A DNA stretch of 64,000 bases from Phycisphaerales bacterium (GTDB lineage: Bacteria; Planctomycetota; Phycisphaerae; UBA1845; Fen-1342), in the NCBI GenBank assembly GCA_016716475.1, contig JADJWG010000004.1, positions 806,001 to 870,000 on the forward strand, read 5' to 3'. The notes below the pieces were generated by a model. That model was not told the DNA's origin, searched no databases, and saw only the letters and a list, made by a program, of their open reading frames with translations. Both the position numbers and the translations under genes were made by a program. This document shows positions 16,289 through 24,273 of this stretch, piece after piece. The number at the start of each line of letters is the position of its first letter. Positions within the stretch are counted from its first letter, which is position 1.

Positions 16289-17719
16289 ATGGCAGCTACA
16301 CATGCTCCTCTTAATCCGTGGATTGCGGCCGCTTTCGCGGCTGCAATTGCTGCAGCGGCGCCAGCTGCCTCTGATTCCGCGATCGTGGCCGACCGCACAA
16401 TGCGATGGGCGCGCGAAGTGGACGAAGCACGGATCGCTATCGAGAGAGGCGATCTGGAGCTTGCGATGTCGCGACTCCACAACGCACTGGACCTCGATGG
16501 GGAAGTTTTCGCGCCGTCATTTTGCGCCGCTTCGACGCTCTATCTCCTTGCAGACACGAACCAGAGAGGGCATCTCTATGAAGCCGTGGACTTGCGGCGA
16601 GTCGCCGATACGCTGGCGAACCATGCCCTGCTCTCGATCGGTGATCCCATCGGGCTCAGAGGCACACGCGGCACGATGGGCGAAGTCTTCCTTCACATGG
16701 AGCACTTGTATGCAATTCGAATTGCGCATCTCGAGCAGCAGGGCGCTTCCGCGTACCGGAAGTTGGTTGCGTCGTTGTGCGAACTCGCACGGCTGAGGCA
16801 CCTGCGCCGAGTGAGCGCCGAGGATCTCTATGTTTGCGCGGTGTCCGCGATTGAGAGTGCAGCCGGTGCGAACCACATCGACCTGGTTCCCGTGCTGCTA
16901 GGCGCCGCGCGCGAGCATGTCCTACTCAGATTGACACCAGCGCCGATACTTGATCCTGATGGCTGCGTCGACAGGCCGCAGCCGCACGTGTCGGCGGCGA
17001 CACGCCTGGTTCGTCGCGCGCTCGCGATCGTCGAGCAATGCGACTCCGTTGACAGCCCATGGCAGCTCGCTGCATTCGAACAGGTTGTTTACCTCTGCGG
17101 TCTTTTGCACGACGACGAAGCCGTTGTGCAAGCGGCGCGCCGCTGGCTCGAGGTCTCAGAGGCGACGGGGGCGGGCGCGCCCGACGTTGCAGCCGATATG
17201 CATTGGCGCCTCGCGGGCCGTTACGAGGGTGCCGGCGACTATCGGGCCGCAGAGGAGCAGCACCGGCATGCGATTCGAGTCCTTGAGGTCGCGCATGGCG
17301 AGCGCGCATTGCAGGTGGCGGCGGCGCTCTACTCGTTGTCCAGCTTCCACTCGCGGCGCGGAGGGATGGAGGCAGCAAGGGAGGCTGTGCGCCGCAGCGT
17401 GAGCATCTACGAACATGCCGCCAGGGAGGGCAGCCCGGGCGGCGGAACGGGATTGACGGCTTTGGCATGGCGGCTTGACGTGCTCCACGGCGACACTGGC
17501 GAAGCGGACCTAATGTACCGTAAGGCGATTGCGGTATTCGAGGCTGCCATGCCTTGCGAAGTCGGTGAGTTTGCGATGACACTGCGCATGTACGCGGAAA
17601 TGCTCGATAGGAGCGGCCGGCGCGAGGACGCGGAAGGTGTGCGTGAGCGCCTTGGACGGCTCCTGGCGGGTCAGCCTGAACCTGCATCGGAACCGGGAGA
17701 CGGGGCTGCTGCGCACTGA
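16289..17719 (+). CDS. TPR-like helical repeat protein
   Basis: 476 residues from ATG 16289 (GGAGG at 16273-16277); a GTG at 16277 overlapping the preceding stop is also possible. An Ala-rich hydrophobic stretch at residues about 10-35 could be a signal peptide or membrane anchor. The rest is helical-hairpin repeat sequence, for example DEARIAIERGDLELAMSRLHNAL, WRLAGRYEGAGDYRAAEEQHRHAI, ALYSLSSFHSRRGGMEAAREAV and YRKAIAVFEAAMP, matching tetratricopeptide spacing. Such proteins mediate protein-protein contacts. The tight coupling to the RHS-tail gene suggests a partner or immunity role, but this is inference and no immunity family is recognised. Confidence 0.75.
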   Translation: MAATHAPLNPWIAAAFAAAIAAAAPAASDSAIVADRTMRWAREVDEARIAIERGDLELAMSRLHNALDLDGEVFAPSFCAASTLYLLADTNQRGHLYEAVDLRRVADTLANHALLSIGDPIGLRGTRGTMGEVFLHMEHLYAIRIAHLEQQGASAYRKLVASLCELARLRHLRRVSAEDLYVCAVSAIESAAGANHIDLVPVLLGAAREHVLLRLTPAPILDPDGCVDRPQPHVSAATRLVRRALAIVEQCDSVDSPWQLAAFEQVVYLCGLLHDDEAVVQAARRWLEVSEATGAGAPDVAADMHWRLAGRYEGAGDYRAAEEQHRHAIRVLEVAHGERALQVAAALYSLSSFHSRRGGMEAAREAVRRSVSIYEHAAREGSPGGGTGLTALAWRLDVLHGDTGEADLMYRKAIAVFEAAMPCEVGEFAMTLRMYAEMLDRSGRREDAEGVRERLGRLLAGQPEPASEPGDGAAAH

Positions 17720-17885
17720 ACCGAAACGGCAACTCGCTCGTTGCGCTCGCCGTTCGCAGGTGACGACTCGAGCAATTTGAAGGTAAGGCCCAGCACCGTA
17801 AGCGCGCACGCCATAATAGCAGTTTGCGACGCAAGGAGGTGCTGCGATGCGTGCGCTCTCGTTCCGCCTGCGGCAGGGCGTATGG

Positions 17886-17999
17886 GTCCGGCGAATCCCG
17901 TCTTCAATTCGCCGGCCCGTTGAGGCGCCATGCCTCCCGAGAGGAGGTGTGGCGCTGAAGGCTGCATCGCGGGATTCGAGGAAAGAAGCGGCGCGCGAG
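17886..17999. repeat. Inverted transposon remnant, left copy
   Basis: Begins GTCCGGCGAATCCCGTCTTC and continues through a CCCGAGAGGAGG ribosome-binding-site-like string. The reverse complement of 19795-19908 carries the same sequence with a few changes; the first 24 bases are identical. In this copy the start codon of the encoded reading frame has been lost. Confidence 0.75.
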
Positions 18000-18175
18000 C
18001 AATGCGGGCGTCGCCCGCTCCCGGCCGCAAGCCACCCCGGTCACCGGCCAAGGCCGCGACCCGTCCCGGCAGGCCACGGCCCTCCAAACCGGGGCTGTTA
18101 AGCCGTTTTCTGGGCCACTCTCGGCCCCAACGTACTTAGAGTGGTTATGAAGTGGGTTGCGATCGGGGAGATACG

Positions 18176-18205
18176 AAGCCCACCTCAAAACGAGGTGGGC
18201 TTTTT
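18176..18205 (+). terminator. Rho-independent terminator-like hairpin (element copy B)
   Basis: AGCCCACCTC (18177-18186) pairs perfectly with GAGGTGGGCT (18192-18201) around an AAAAC loop, followed by TTTT and CG. A CGGGGAGATACGA string precedes it, as in the hairpin at 5265-5289, where the stem bases differ but still pair. It is 450 bases past the TPR gene, so it may terminate that transcript or belong to a repeated element. Confidence 0.75.
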
Positions 18206-18574
18206 CGTTGGAGAGCGCCGCCGCGCGCAACGCCGGTTGCGGCAATCTCTTACAAACGCGACCGCGTCTCTGTCACACCGCCTTGTGAACCGATCCGAGA
18301 GTATGTTCGGTTCGTTTTACCCTAACTCTCAGACTCTCTGAACCGCTCTCGGGGCCCTGGTTACCACACGCGTTCGGAACCGAGAGCCAACGCCGGGAGT
18401 TCGATACAAGTAACGCAAGCTATTTTCGGACGGACGGTTACGGTGATGCGGCGTGACTCTCTCGCCGGGACCGAGAGTGAGAGCGTGAGAGCGTCGCGAC
18501 GTGCGACCCTAACATCGGCGCAAATGACTGAAATTACACGGCTTACGATTAAGCGGCGATTCGAGTGCGAATGC

Positions 18575-18602
18575 TTGACCGCGGCGGAATACACCATAGT
18601 AT
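18575..18602 (+). promoter_or_regulatory. Candidate vapBC promoter
   Basis: TTGACC (18575-18580) and TAGTAT (18597-18602) are separated by 16 bases. An AT-rich ATAGTATATATCAT segment overlapping the -10 is a likely VapB operator, since VapB-type antitoxins normally bind here. GGAGG at 18611-18615 serves the ATG at 18621. Confidence 0.6.
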
Positions 18603-18620
18603 ATATCATCGGAGGTTGCC

Positions 18621-18851
18621 ATGGATACGGCCAAGCTCTTCACCAACGGACGCAGCCAGGCGGTGCGGCTGCCCAAGGAGTACCGCTTCGACGAAGACGA
18701 GGTCTTCATCACCAAGGTCGACGACATGGTGATTCTGTACCCGCGTCGAAAGGGTTGGGATCTGCTCGCGCGGGGCATCGAGCGTTTCACCGAGGACTTC
18801 ATGGGCGAACGTGATCAGCCCGCTCAAGCTGAAGAGCGCGAAAGCCTGTGA
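18621..18851 (+). CDS. vapB: VapB-type AbrB/MazE-fold antitoxin
   Basis: 76 residues. The N-terminus MDTAKLFTNGRSQAVRLPKE followed by YRFDEDEVFI is the swapped-hairpin AbrB DNA-binding fold typical of VapB antitoxins. The C-terminal part (WDLLARGIERFTEDFM, then an acidic tail) is expected to bind and inhibit the toxin. The toxin starts four bases before this stop (GTGA), the usual coupling. The ATG at 18621 has GGAGG five bases upstream. It should repress its own promoter with VapC bound. Confidence 0.92.
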   Translation: MDTAKLFTNGRSQAVRLPKEYRFDEDEVFITKVDDMVILYPRRKGWDLLARGIERFTEDFMGERDQPAQAEERESL

Positions 18852-19255
18852 TCCGCTTCCTGCTCGACACGAGCATCTGCATCGAGCTGATCCGCGGCCG
18901 GGCGCCAGCGGTACTGGGTCGCCTCCGCCGGCGCAAGATCGGGACGGTCGGCATCTCGGCCATCACGCTGGCTGAGTTGCGGTGCGGCGTAGCGAAGAGC
19001 CGCGACCCCGAGCGCAACACCGTGGCGCTCGCGCATTTCTGCGCGCCGCTGGAGATCTGCCCGTTCGACCATGAAGCCGCCGCGACCTATGGCGACATCC
19101 GTGCCGACCTCGAGCGGGCCGGCACACCAATTGGCCCGCTCGACACGCTGATCGCCGCGCACGCGGTCGCACTCAAGGCCACCGTCGTCACGAACAACGA
19201 ACGCGAGTTTCGCCGCGTGTCCGGCCTGCGCGTGGAGAACTGGACGAAGGGCTGA
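18848..19255 (+). CDS. vapC: VapC PIN-domain ribonuclease toxin
   Basis: 135 residues from GTG 18848. The PIN-domain acidic residues are in place: Asp7 in FLLDTSICIELI, Glu43 in ITLAELRCGVA and Asp99 in IGPLDTLIAAHA, followed by the ATVVTNNEREF motif common in VapC. PIN-domain toxins cleave tRNA or rRNA in a magnesium-dependent way; the target here is unknown. The gene looks intact and is paired with vapB. The pair lies between two inverted transposon remnants, consistent with acquisition by transfer. Confidence 0.94.
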   Translation: MIRFLLDTSICIELIRGRAPAVLGRLRRRKIGTVGISAITLAELRCGVAKSRDPERNTVALAHFCAPLEICPFDHEAAATYGDIRADLERAGTPIGPLDTLIAAHAVALKATVVTNNEREFRRVSGLRVENWTKG

Positions 19256-19627
19256 GGCGACTTCTTGCTGGCAGCGCCAGTCGCGTGGTCATTCGGGCAA
19301 GCCGCTATCCGCCAACTGCCGGCCGCCAGTGATCTCGAAAATCCAGTGATCCTTGAAGACCAAGATCTGCTCGATCACATGGGCGGGCGAGCGCTGCTCG
19401 CGCTGCGCGCAGGTCCGTGAGCGTGGGGCCAAAATGTCGGCGGGCCCCGGATGCGCGCAATGGAAGCTGCTGCCGGAGATTGACCGTGGCCCCGGATGAG
19501 GGCCGGCAGTGTGCCCAATCAGTCGCAGCGCACGGCTCAGCGGCGGTAATGGTACCACGAGCGCGCGATAACGGCGCGCCTCCTAGTCACACGTGTGGCG
19601 GCGCACGCGTGCCGCTCAAGCAGCGCG
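19256..19627. other. Intergenic stretch after vapBC
   Basis: About 370 bases without a supported gene. It lies between vapC and the transposase remnant. No clear terminator is seen. Confidence 0.4.
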
Positions 19628-19864
19628 TTAGTAGTGCCGGAGCAGTCCGCCCAGCGAACGCTGGCAGCGAACCCGGCCAAGCTCCGGTGCGGCTTCGGCC
19701 GCCAAGTCTTCAGGCGGTCCGGTCGCGGCCTCAGGCAGCGTCCGGTTGTCGAGCCCTTGATGTGGCCGGTGCGCGTTGTGAAGCCGGCCCCGGCACAACG
19801 CCTCCTTCTCCAAATCCCGCGCTGCCACCTTCGCCATGCGCCACGCCTCCTCTCGGGCAGGCAT
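19628..19864 (-). pseudogene. Chimeric transposase remnant
   Basis: Read on the minus strand, the frame has a GAGGAGG ribosome-binding site and MAKVAARDLEKEALCRGRL, which resembles the start of IS66-type accessory proteins. It then passes directly into HNAHRPHQGLDNRTLPEAAT and ends RSLGGLLRHY, which is the C-terminal end of an integrase-core (rve, IS3/IS481-like) transposase. The middle of both genes is missing, so this is a fusion of two element ends without function. Its upstream part is the right copy of the inverted remnant found at 17886. Confidence 0.7.
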
Positions 19865-19908
19865 GGTGCCTCAACGCGCCGCCAAATTGAAGACGGGATT
19901 CGCCGGAC
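19795..19908. repeat. Inverted transposon remnant, right copy
   Basis: Reverse complement of the sequence at 17886-17999 with scattered changes. The two copies face each other about 1.8 kb apart with vapBC between them. It contains the ribosome-binding site and first codons of the chimeric transposase remnant. Confidence 0.75.
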
Positions 19909-19962
19909 GGTTACGGTTCTGTCCAATGCGCACTGGCGGCGTAAAGGGGTTTTACCAAACTA

Positions 19963-19997
19963 GCGGCCCGTACGTGTGGTGAACACGCACGGGCCGC
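19963..19997 (-). terminator. Hairpin after the RRM protein gene
   Basis: GCGGCCCGT and CGTGT arms pair with ACACG and ACGGGCCGC around a GGTGA loop, with one internal mismatch. On the minus strand it starts 36 bases past the RRM stop. The following bases are only weakly T-rich, so it is a probable but not classical terminator. Confidence 0.5.
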
Positions 19998-20033
19998 ATT
20001 GGGTACTTGTCTTGGGTGCGGAAAGCGATTGAC

Positions 20034-20402
20034 TTAGTAGCGTCGGCCGCCGCCGCCACCACCACCGCCGCCGTAGCCGCCACGGCCGCCGCCGCCGCCG
20101 CCGTAGCCACCACGGCCGCCACCACCGCCACCACCACCAAAGCCGCCGCGGCTCTCCTTCGGCTTGGCCTCGTTGACGGTGAGGGTGCGGCCATCATGCT
20201 GCTGGCCGTTGAGGGCCGAGATGGCGGCCTCCGCCTCGGAGGGCGAGCTCATCTCGACAAAGCCGAAGCCCTTGCTGCGGCCGGTTTCGCGATCGGTGAT
20301 AATCTGCGCCGACTCGACGGTGCCGTGGGCAGAAAAGAGCTCCTCCAGATCGGAGCCGGTGACATTGTAGGACAGGTTCCCAACATACAACTTCTTGCCC
20401 AT
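20034..20402 (-). CDS. Glycine-rich RRM RNA-binding protein
   Basis: 122 residues from the ATG at 20402 with AGGAG eight bases upstream; an ATG at 20420 places the ribosome-binding site inside the frame and is less likely. Residues 2-80 form one RNA recognition motif with RNP2 (KLYVGNLSY) and RNP1 (KGFGFVEM). The tail is RGGYGGGG-type repeats ending GGRRY. Similar small proteins occur in cyanobacteria and planctomycetes and are linked to cold response and RNA chaperoning. The single-gene unit has a hairpin downstream. The target RNA is unknown. Confidence 0.93.
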   Translation of the reverse strand: MGKKLYVGNLSYNVTGSDLEELFSAHGTVESAQIITDRETGRSKGFGFVEMSSPSEAEAAISALNGQQHDGRTLTVNEAKPKESRGGFGGGGGGGGRGGYGGGGGGRGGYGGGGGGGGGRRY

Positions 20403-20813
20403 CGAGGATTCTCCTGACAATCGATGGCGCTTCGACCCGGCATTTACTTTCAGGGTCCAGTGAAAGGGGCTACGCTAGCCCGTCGGCAGGCGCTGCGAGG
20501 GGGACGTTGCTGCGGAACATGAGAAGGTCGCCGCATTCGAAGACCCGATCGTGCTTTCCAAACCTGCCCCGATTGTACCTTCGGCGCAAACGGCGGCAAG
20601 ACCCCTGAAACCCGGATCCGGGGTCGGAGGGTGTGTTTTTCGTGCGCGCACGGAATGGGGTTCGGGAAGCACCCATTTACCCCCGCCCTGGACCCCACCG
20701 ACCCAACAGGGGCCGGCCCCGGCGGTACCAGGAAGGCAGCCGCCGGGGCCGGTTCAAGTTGGACGGACCATTCCCCGGTGACGGTGCACCGGAGTTGGCT
20801 TGGCCCAGCCGGG
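20403..20813. other. Intergenic region upstream of the RRM gene
   Basis: No gene supported. It holds the RRM promoter region and, near the protease stop, the hairpin at 20713-20752. Confidence 0.5.
20713..20752 (-). terminator. Long GC hairpin after the protease gene
   Basis: CCGGCCCCGGCGG (20713-20725) pairs perfectly with CCGCCGGGGCCGG (20740-20752), loop 14 bases. On the minus strand it lies about 60 bases past the protease stop. No T-run follows, so it could end transcription with Rho or protect the RNA 3' end. Confidence 0.5.
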
Positions 20814-23800
20814 TTAGGGCACGATTGTCGTGCAGGGCTCCGGCGCGTTCTTGATCATCGCGATGAAGCCGCTGATGTCGGCGAAGTTCACCAGACTGTC
20901 GCCGTTCATGTCACCGTTGGCATGGGCGCATACGCCGCCGGCCGGATCGTAGGGCCAGGTCGCCGGATCGGCGGTCTTCAAGGCGGCGATGAATAGACTG
21001 ATGTCGGCAAAGTTGACCAGGGTGTCGCAGTTCATGTCGCCCGGGCAGTATTGGACGGGCGGCGTGGAGGGCTGGGCCCAGATCTCGACGTCGTCAATGT
21101 TCCAGCCGGAGAAGATCAGCGAACTGTCTGTCGGCCCCATCGTCCAGCGGAGGTACACAGTCGGCTGGTTGTCAGCAAGCGCGCTGATCTTGTGGGACAT
21201 CTGCGTCCAGGCGTTGTCCGTGATACGGCCGGGGTTCTGCCACACCTGCACCCAGTTCACGCCGTCGATGCTCACATACACGGTGGCTTTGTCGTAGGTG
21301 GTCGTCTCGACGTTCAGCCAGCGCCAGTACCGGAACTGCACGCCGGTAAGCCCGGTGCAATCGAAGGGCGTCGAAGTGAGGTGGTACGCCGGCATGTTGT
21401 TCACATAGTCACCGGCCAGGTTATAGCCGTAGACGTACGGACCGGTGTAGCCCGAGGTGGGGTCGGGCAGGCCCGACGATCCGCCGCCACCGGTCGGCTG
21501 GCCGAAGGCCCACTGGCCTTCCGTCGTCCAACCCGGATTCTGATCCAGCGTCTCGCTGTAGATCAGGATCGGCGGTTCACAGTTGCCTGTCGTGGGCGCC
21601 ACGCGCAGCGTCCAACTGTTAAGCGTCCCTACGTCGGCACCCGCCAGGTCGGAGACGCGGAGGCGCCACACGCCTTGCGCCTGTGTCAAGTCGAAGTCGG
21701 CCAGGGCGCCGGGGCCGTCCGGCTGTCGGCCGTCGCCGTCATCGTCAAACGTCACAACGATGTCGTCGGCGCTACCGCCGGTACGGTTGTGCAGGCGCAC
21801 TTCCGTGCCGTCCGGGGAGCGCAGTTCGACGATCAGGTCGCCGATGAAGGTGTGCGTGATGTTGATGTCAACGTTGACGTCGCCGATGCAGAAGGAATCC
21901 GGGACGTCGATGTAGCTGTAAATGGTCGTGTTATCGAGGATCGGCTGCGGCACGTCCGTGGCCGCATAGGCGATCCGGCCCACGTCGAGCGAAACGGCGC
22001 GCGCGGTCGAGCCGGCGCCGCCGGCCGCATTCGTGAAGGTGACAGTACCCGCGTACAGTCCGGCGCTCAGGCCCGTGGCCGAGTTGTCGATCGCGACCGT
22101 AACGTTTGCGCTGTCACCAATGCCCGTCAGTGTAAACACGGCCGGGGCATTGCTGCCGTTGATCGCGATCCAGCCCTGGTCGCCCGCGACGTTGACCGTG
22201 ACGGGTGTAGGCCGCGTGCTGGTGACCGTGTAATTCATGAATCCGTTGAAGGGACCGCCCAGCGGGCCGCCCGTCGTCAGGCCATCGGCCGGGGTCACCG
22301 TGATGGCGGTGAGGCCGATTTCGACCTTGTGCTTAATTGTGCGGCCGACGCCGGTTCCGACGTTGGTGACGACCAGCTCTTCTTCATACAAGCCGGCCGG
22401 CAGGGCATAGATGGCCGGGCCGAGTGTAATTGTCAGCGGGAAGCTCGCGCCGCTGGCCAGCGTGCCGCCGAGCGGACCGGGGCCGCCATTCATCAGCAAG
22501 CCAATGCCGTAGTTGAAGTGGACGGTGTAGTCCACCGGGTCCGGCGTGTTGTTGGCGAGCGTGTAGGCGTACGTGTCATCGGTGAACGGTCCGCCGACCA
22601 CACCCAGATGCAGAACCTCGTTCGAGGGCGTGACCGTGATGCCGCGCGCGGAGAGCGTGTTGATCGTCATCTGGCCGGTATTGAGCGGGTCGAGCCAGTC
22701 TCGCAGGCGCGTGGCGGGCGTGCCGCCGCCGTCCCACGAAACGGAGAAGCGACCGTACCAATCCGCGTCGATGACGGTGCAGGAGGCGTAGCCACCGTGA
22801 AGCTGGCCAATAACCTGGTGGTTCTGGTTGAAAAGCGGCGAGCCGGATGAGCCGGGTTCGGTCGTGCCGTCTTCCCACTGGCCGATGCGGATGTGGGTGC
22901 CGTTGCCGGGCACGGTCGTACCGAGGTAACTGGTGGTCGTGCCCGGGTCATAGTCGAAACTGATCGACTTCTCATCGGTGCGGGGGTGGTGGATGGCGAC
23001 GGACCACTGCGGGTCGTTGCTGCTGCGGTCCCAGCCCGCGAAGGTCACTTCCCATGCGGGGTTCGGGGCCTGCACCAGTTCCACCAGGGTGAAGTCGCTG
23101 GTACTGTTCGACGCGCGGAAGATCGAACCGGTTTGCCAATCGACGAGCTGACCGTCTCTGGGACCGGCACAGGTCGTCGTCTGGTAGTTCCAATAGACCA
23201 CAAGCGAGGCCGCGTTGCCCGAGTTTACGCCGCAGTGGGCGGCCGTCATGAAGAAGGGGGTCTGATCCTGAGCCGTGTTGTTCACCATGAATCCGGAGCA
23301 GAACAGCGAACCGCCGGTCGAGATCACGGCGACGGAGTTGATCTCGTCTTCCCAGCCCTGTCCGAGCGGGCACACCACATCGACGTTGCAGGCGCCGGCG
23401 CGCTCGGTGTTTTCGCCGAACCCGCGGTAGCCGATGTTGATGGATCCAAGTTCGAGCACGAGCTGCTCGACCTGCTTCTCGGGCAGCTCAAGTTCGACGA
23501 TCATGTCGTCCGTCAACAGGACCGGTGACCAGAATTCACCGTGTGCGGCGTTGTCTCCCGCCGTGAGGGGGCGGATATTGTAGCTGCCATCCACCGCGTA
23601 GAGCCGCAGAACGGCGCCTTCCGGCAGGTAGAACGCCGTGAATCCGAGGTTCAACGAGAGGGCCCCGGGTGAGGTGATACGCAATTGCCACAGGCGGTTG
23701 ACATCACCCTTGTCACTCCAGACCCCGTCGGTGTCGGGCCGTATGACAACGTGGTGAGGAACAGCGAAGCGCGGAGCCAGCCCTTCAGCGGAACGGGCCT

Positions 23801-23954
23801 CGTCTTCGGCGCGCACCACGGTGAGGTCAAGGGGTGCAATGCGTACGATGGGTAGGGCGTCGACTTTGGGATTGGCCCAGGCCGGCGCAACGATACTGAG
23901 CGCGGTCACAGCTACCACGAAGTAGCCGACCACGCGAAACGGGGTTCGCATCAT
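20814..23954 (-). CDS. Secreted trypsin-like protease with P-domain and dockerin-like repeats
   Basis: 1046 residues from ATG 23954 (AAGGAG ten bases upstream). A signal peptide (RVVGYFVVAVTALSIVAPAWA) leads. The peptidase is of the S1 lysyl-endopeptidase type: His in FFMTAAHCG, Asp in STSDFTLVEL and Ser in TEPGSSGSPLFN. Two repeat-like beta domains follow. Next is a proprotein-convertase P-domain (IDVPDSFCIGDVNVDINITHTFIGDL ... GVWRLRVSDLAGADVG, interrupted by loops), then a beta-sandwich with GWNIDDVEIWA. Two calcium-loop dockerin-like units close the protein (GDMNCDTLVNFADISLFIAA; GDMNGDSLVNFADISGFIA). It should act outside the cytoplasm as an endopeptidase. The dockerin-like units are typical of planctomycete exported proteins and do not by themselves imply a cellulosome. 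Confidence 0.92.
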   Translation of the reverse strand: MMRTPFRVVGYFVVAVTALSIVAPAWANPKVDALPIVRIAPLDLTVVRAEDEARSAEGLAPRFAVPHHVVIRPDTDGVWSDKGDVNRLWQLRITSPGALSLNLGFTAFYLPEGAVLRLYAVDGSYNIRPLTAGDNAAHGEFWSPVLLTDDMIVELELPEKQVEQLVLELGSINIGYRGFGENTERAGACNVDVVCPLGQGWEDEINSVAVISTGGSLFCSGFMVNNTAQDQTPFFMTAAHCGVNSGNAASLVVYWNYQTTTCAGPRDGQLVDWQTGSIFRASNSTSDFTLVELVQAPNPAWEVTFAGWDRSSNDPQWSVAIHHPRTDEKSISFDYDPGTTTSYLGTTVPGNGTHIRIGQWEDGTTEPGSSGSPLFNQNHQVIGQLHGGYASCTVIDADWYGRFSVSWDGGGTPATRLRDWLDPLNTGQMTINTLSARGITVTPSNEVLHLGVVGGPFTDDTYAYTLANNTPDPVDYTVHFNYGIGLLMNGGPGPLGGTLASGASFPLTITLGPAIYALPAGLYEEELVVTNVGTGVGRTIKHKVEIGLTAITVTPADGLTTGGPLGGPFNGFMNYTVTSTRPTPVTVNVAGDQGWIAINGSNAPAVFTLTGIGDSANVTVAIDNSATGLSAGLYAGTVTFTNAAGGAGSTARAVSLDVGRIAYAATDVPQPILDNTTIYSYIDVPDSFCIGDVNVDINITHTFIGDLIVELRSPDGTEVRLHNRTGGSADDIVVTFDDDGDGRQPDGPGALADFDLTQAQGVWRLRVSDLAGADVGTLNSWTLRVAPTTGNCEPPILIYSETLDQNPGWTTEGQWAFGQPTGGGGSSGLPDPTSGYTGPYVYGYNLAGDYVNNMPAYHLTSTPFDCTGLTGVQFRYWRWLNVETTTYDKATVYVSIDGVNWVQVWQNPGRITDNAWTQMSHKISALADNQPTVYLRWTMGPTDSSLIFSGWNIDDVEIWAQPSTPPVQYCPGDMNCDTLVNFADISLFIAALKTADPATWPYDPAGGVCAHANGDMNGDSLVNFADISGFIAMIKNAPEPCTTIVP

Positions 23955-24273
23955 CTCTGTGAGACTCCTTGATCCGCGGCGGCGTTGTGTTTCAGCGTGG
24001 GCTGGGCCGTCGGGGAAATCCTCGGCACCACCCACGTCTGCAAGACGTGCGGCACGTTCAGACCGGGGGTGCGACCTGCTGTTCCTCAACTCCGCTACCA
24101 AGCATACCTCTTTCCTGGCGGAAATCGCAAGCGGGAATTGTTGCCCCGGGCAATAGCGACCCAGGGCGCGTCACAGGGTTGGAACAAAGCACGTCCGGCT
24201 TGCCAAAATTCCCTGCGCTGCGCACAGTGGCGGCATTCGAAACTCGGACCATCCTTTGGAGGAGTGTCGTTCC

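Larger units (their letters stand above)
17720..18620. other. Intergenic stretch before vapBC
   Basis: No gene supported. It holds the left copy of an inverted transposon remnant (17886-17999), a strong terminator-like hairpin (18176-18205), short strings shared with the region around 5300-5520 (TCAGACTCTC, CACGCGTTCGGAAC), and the vapB promoter near its end. Confidence 0.55.

Noticed and set aside
20034..20160. CRISPR-like or tandem repeat from the GGN-rich stretch
   Set aside because: It is the coding sequence of the Gly-rich tail of the RRM protein.
21051..22850. A 599-codon plus-strand frame
   Set aside because: Antisense to the serine protease gene, whose signal peptide, catalytic triad and repeats are unambiguous.
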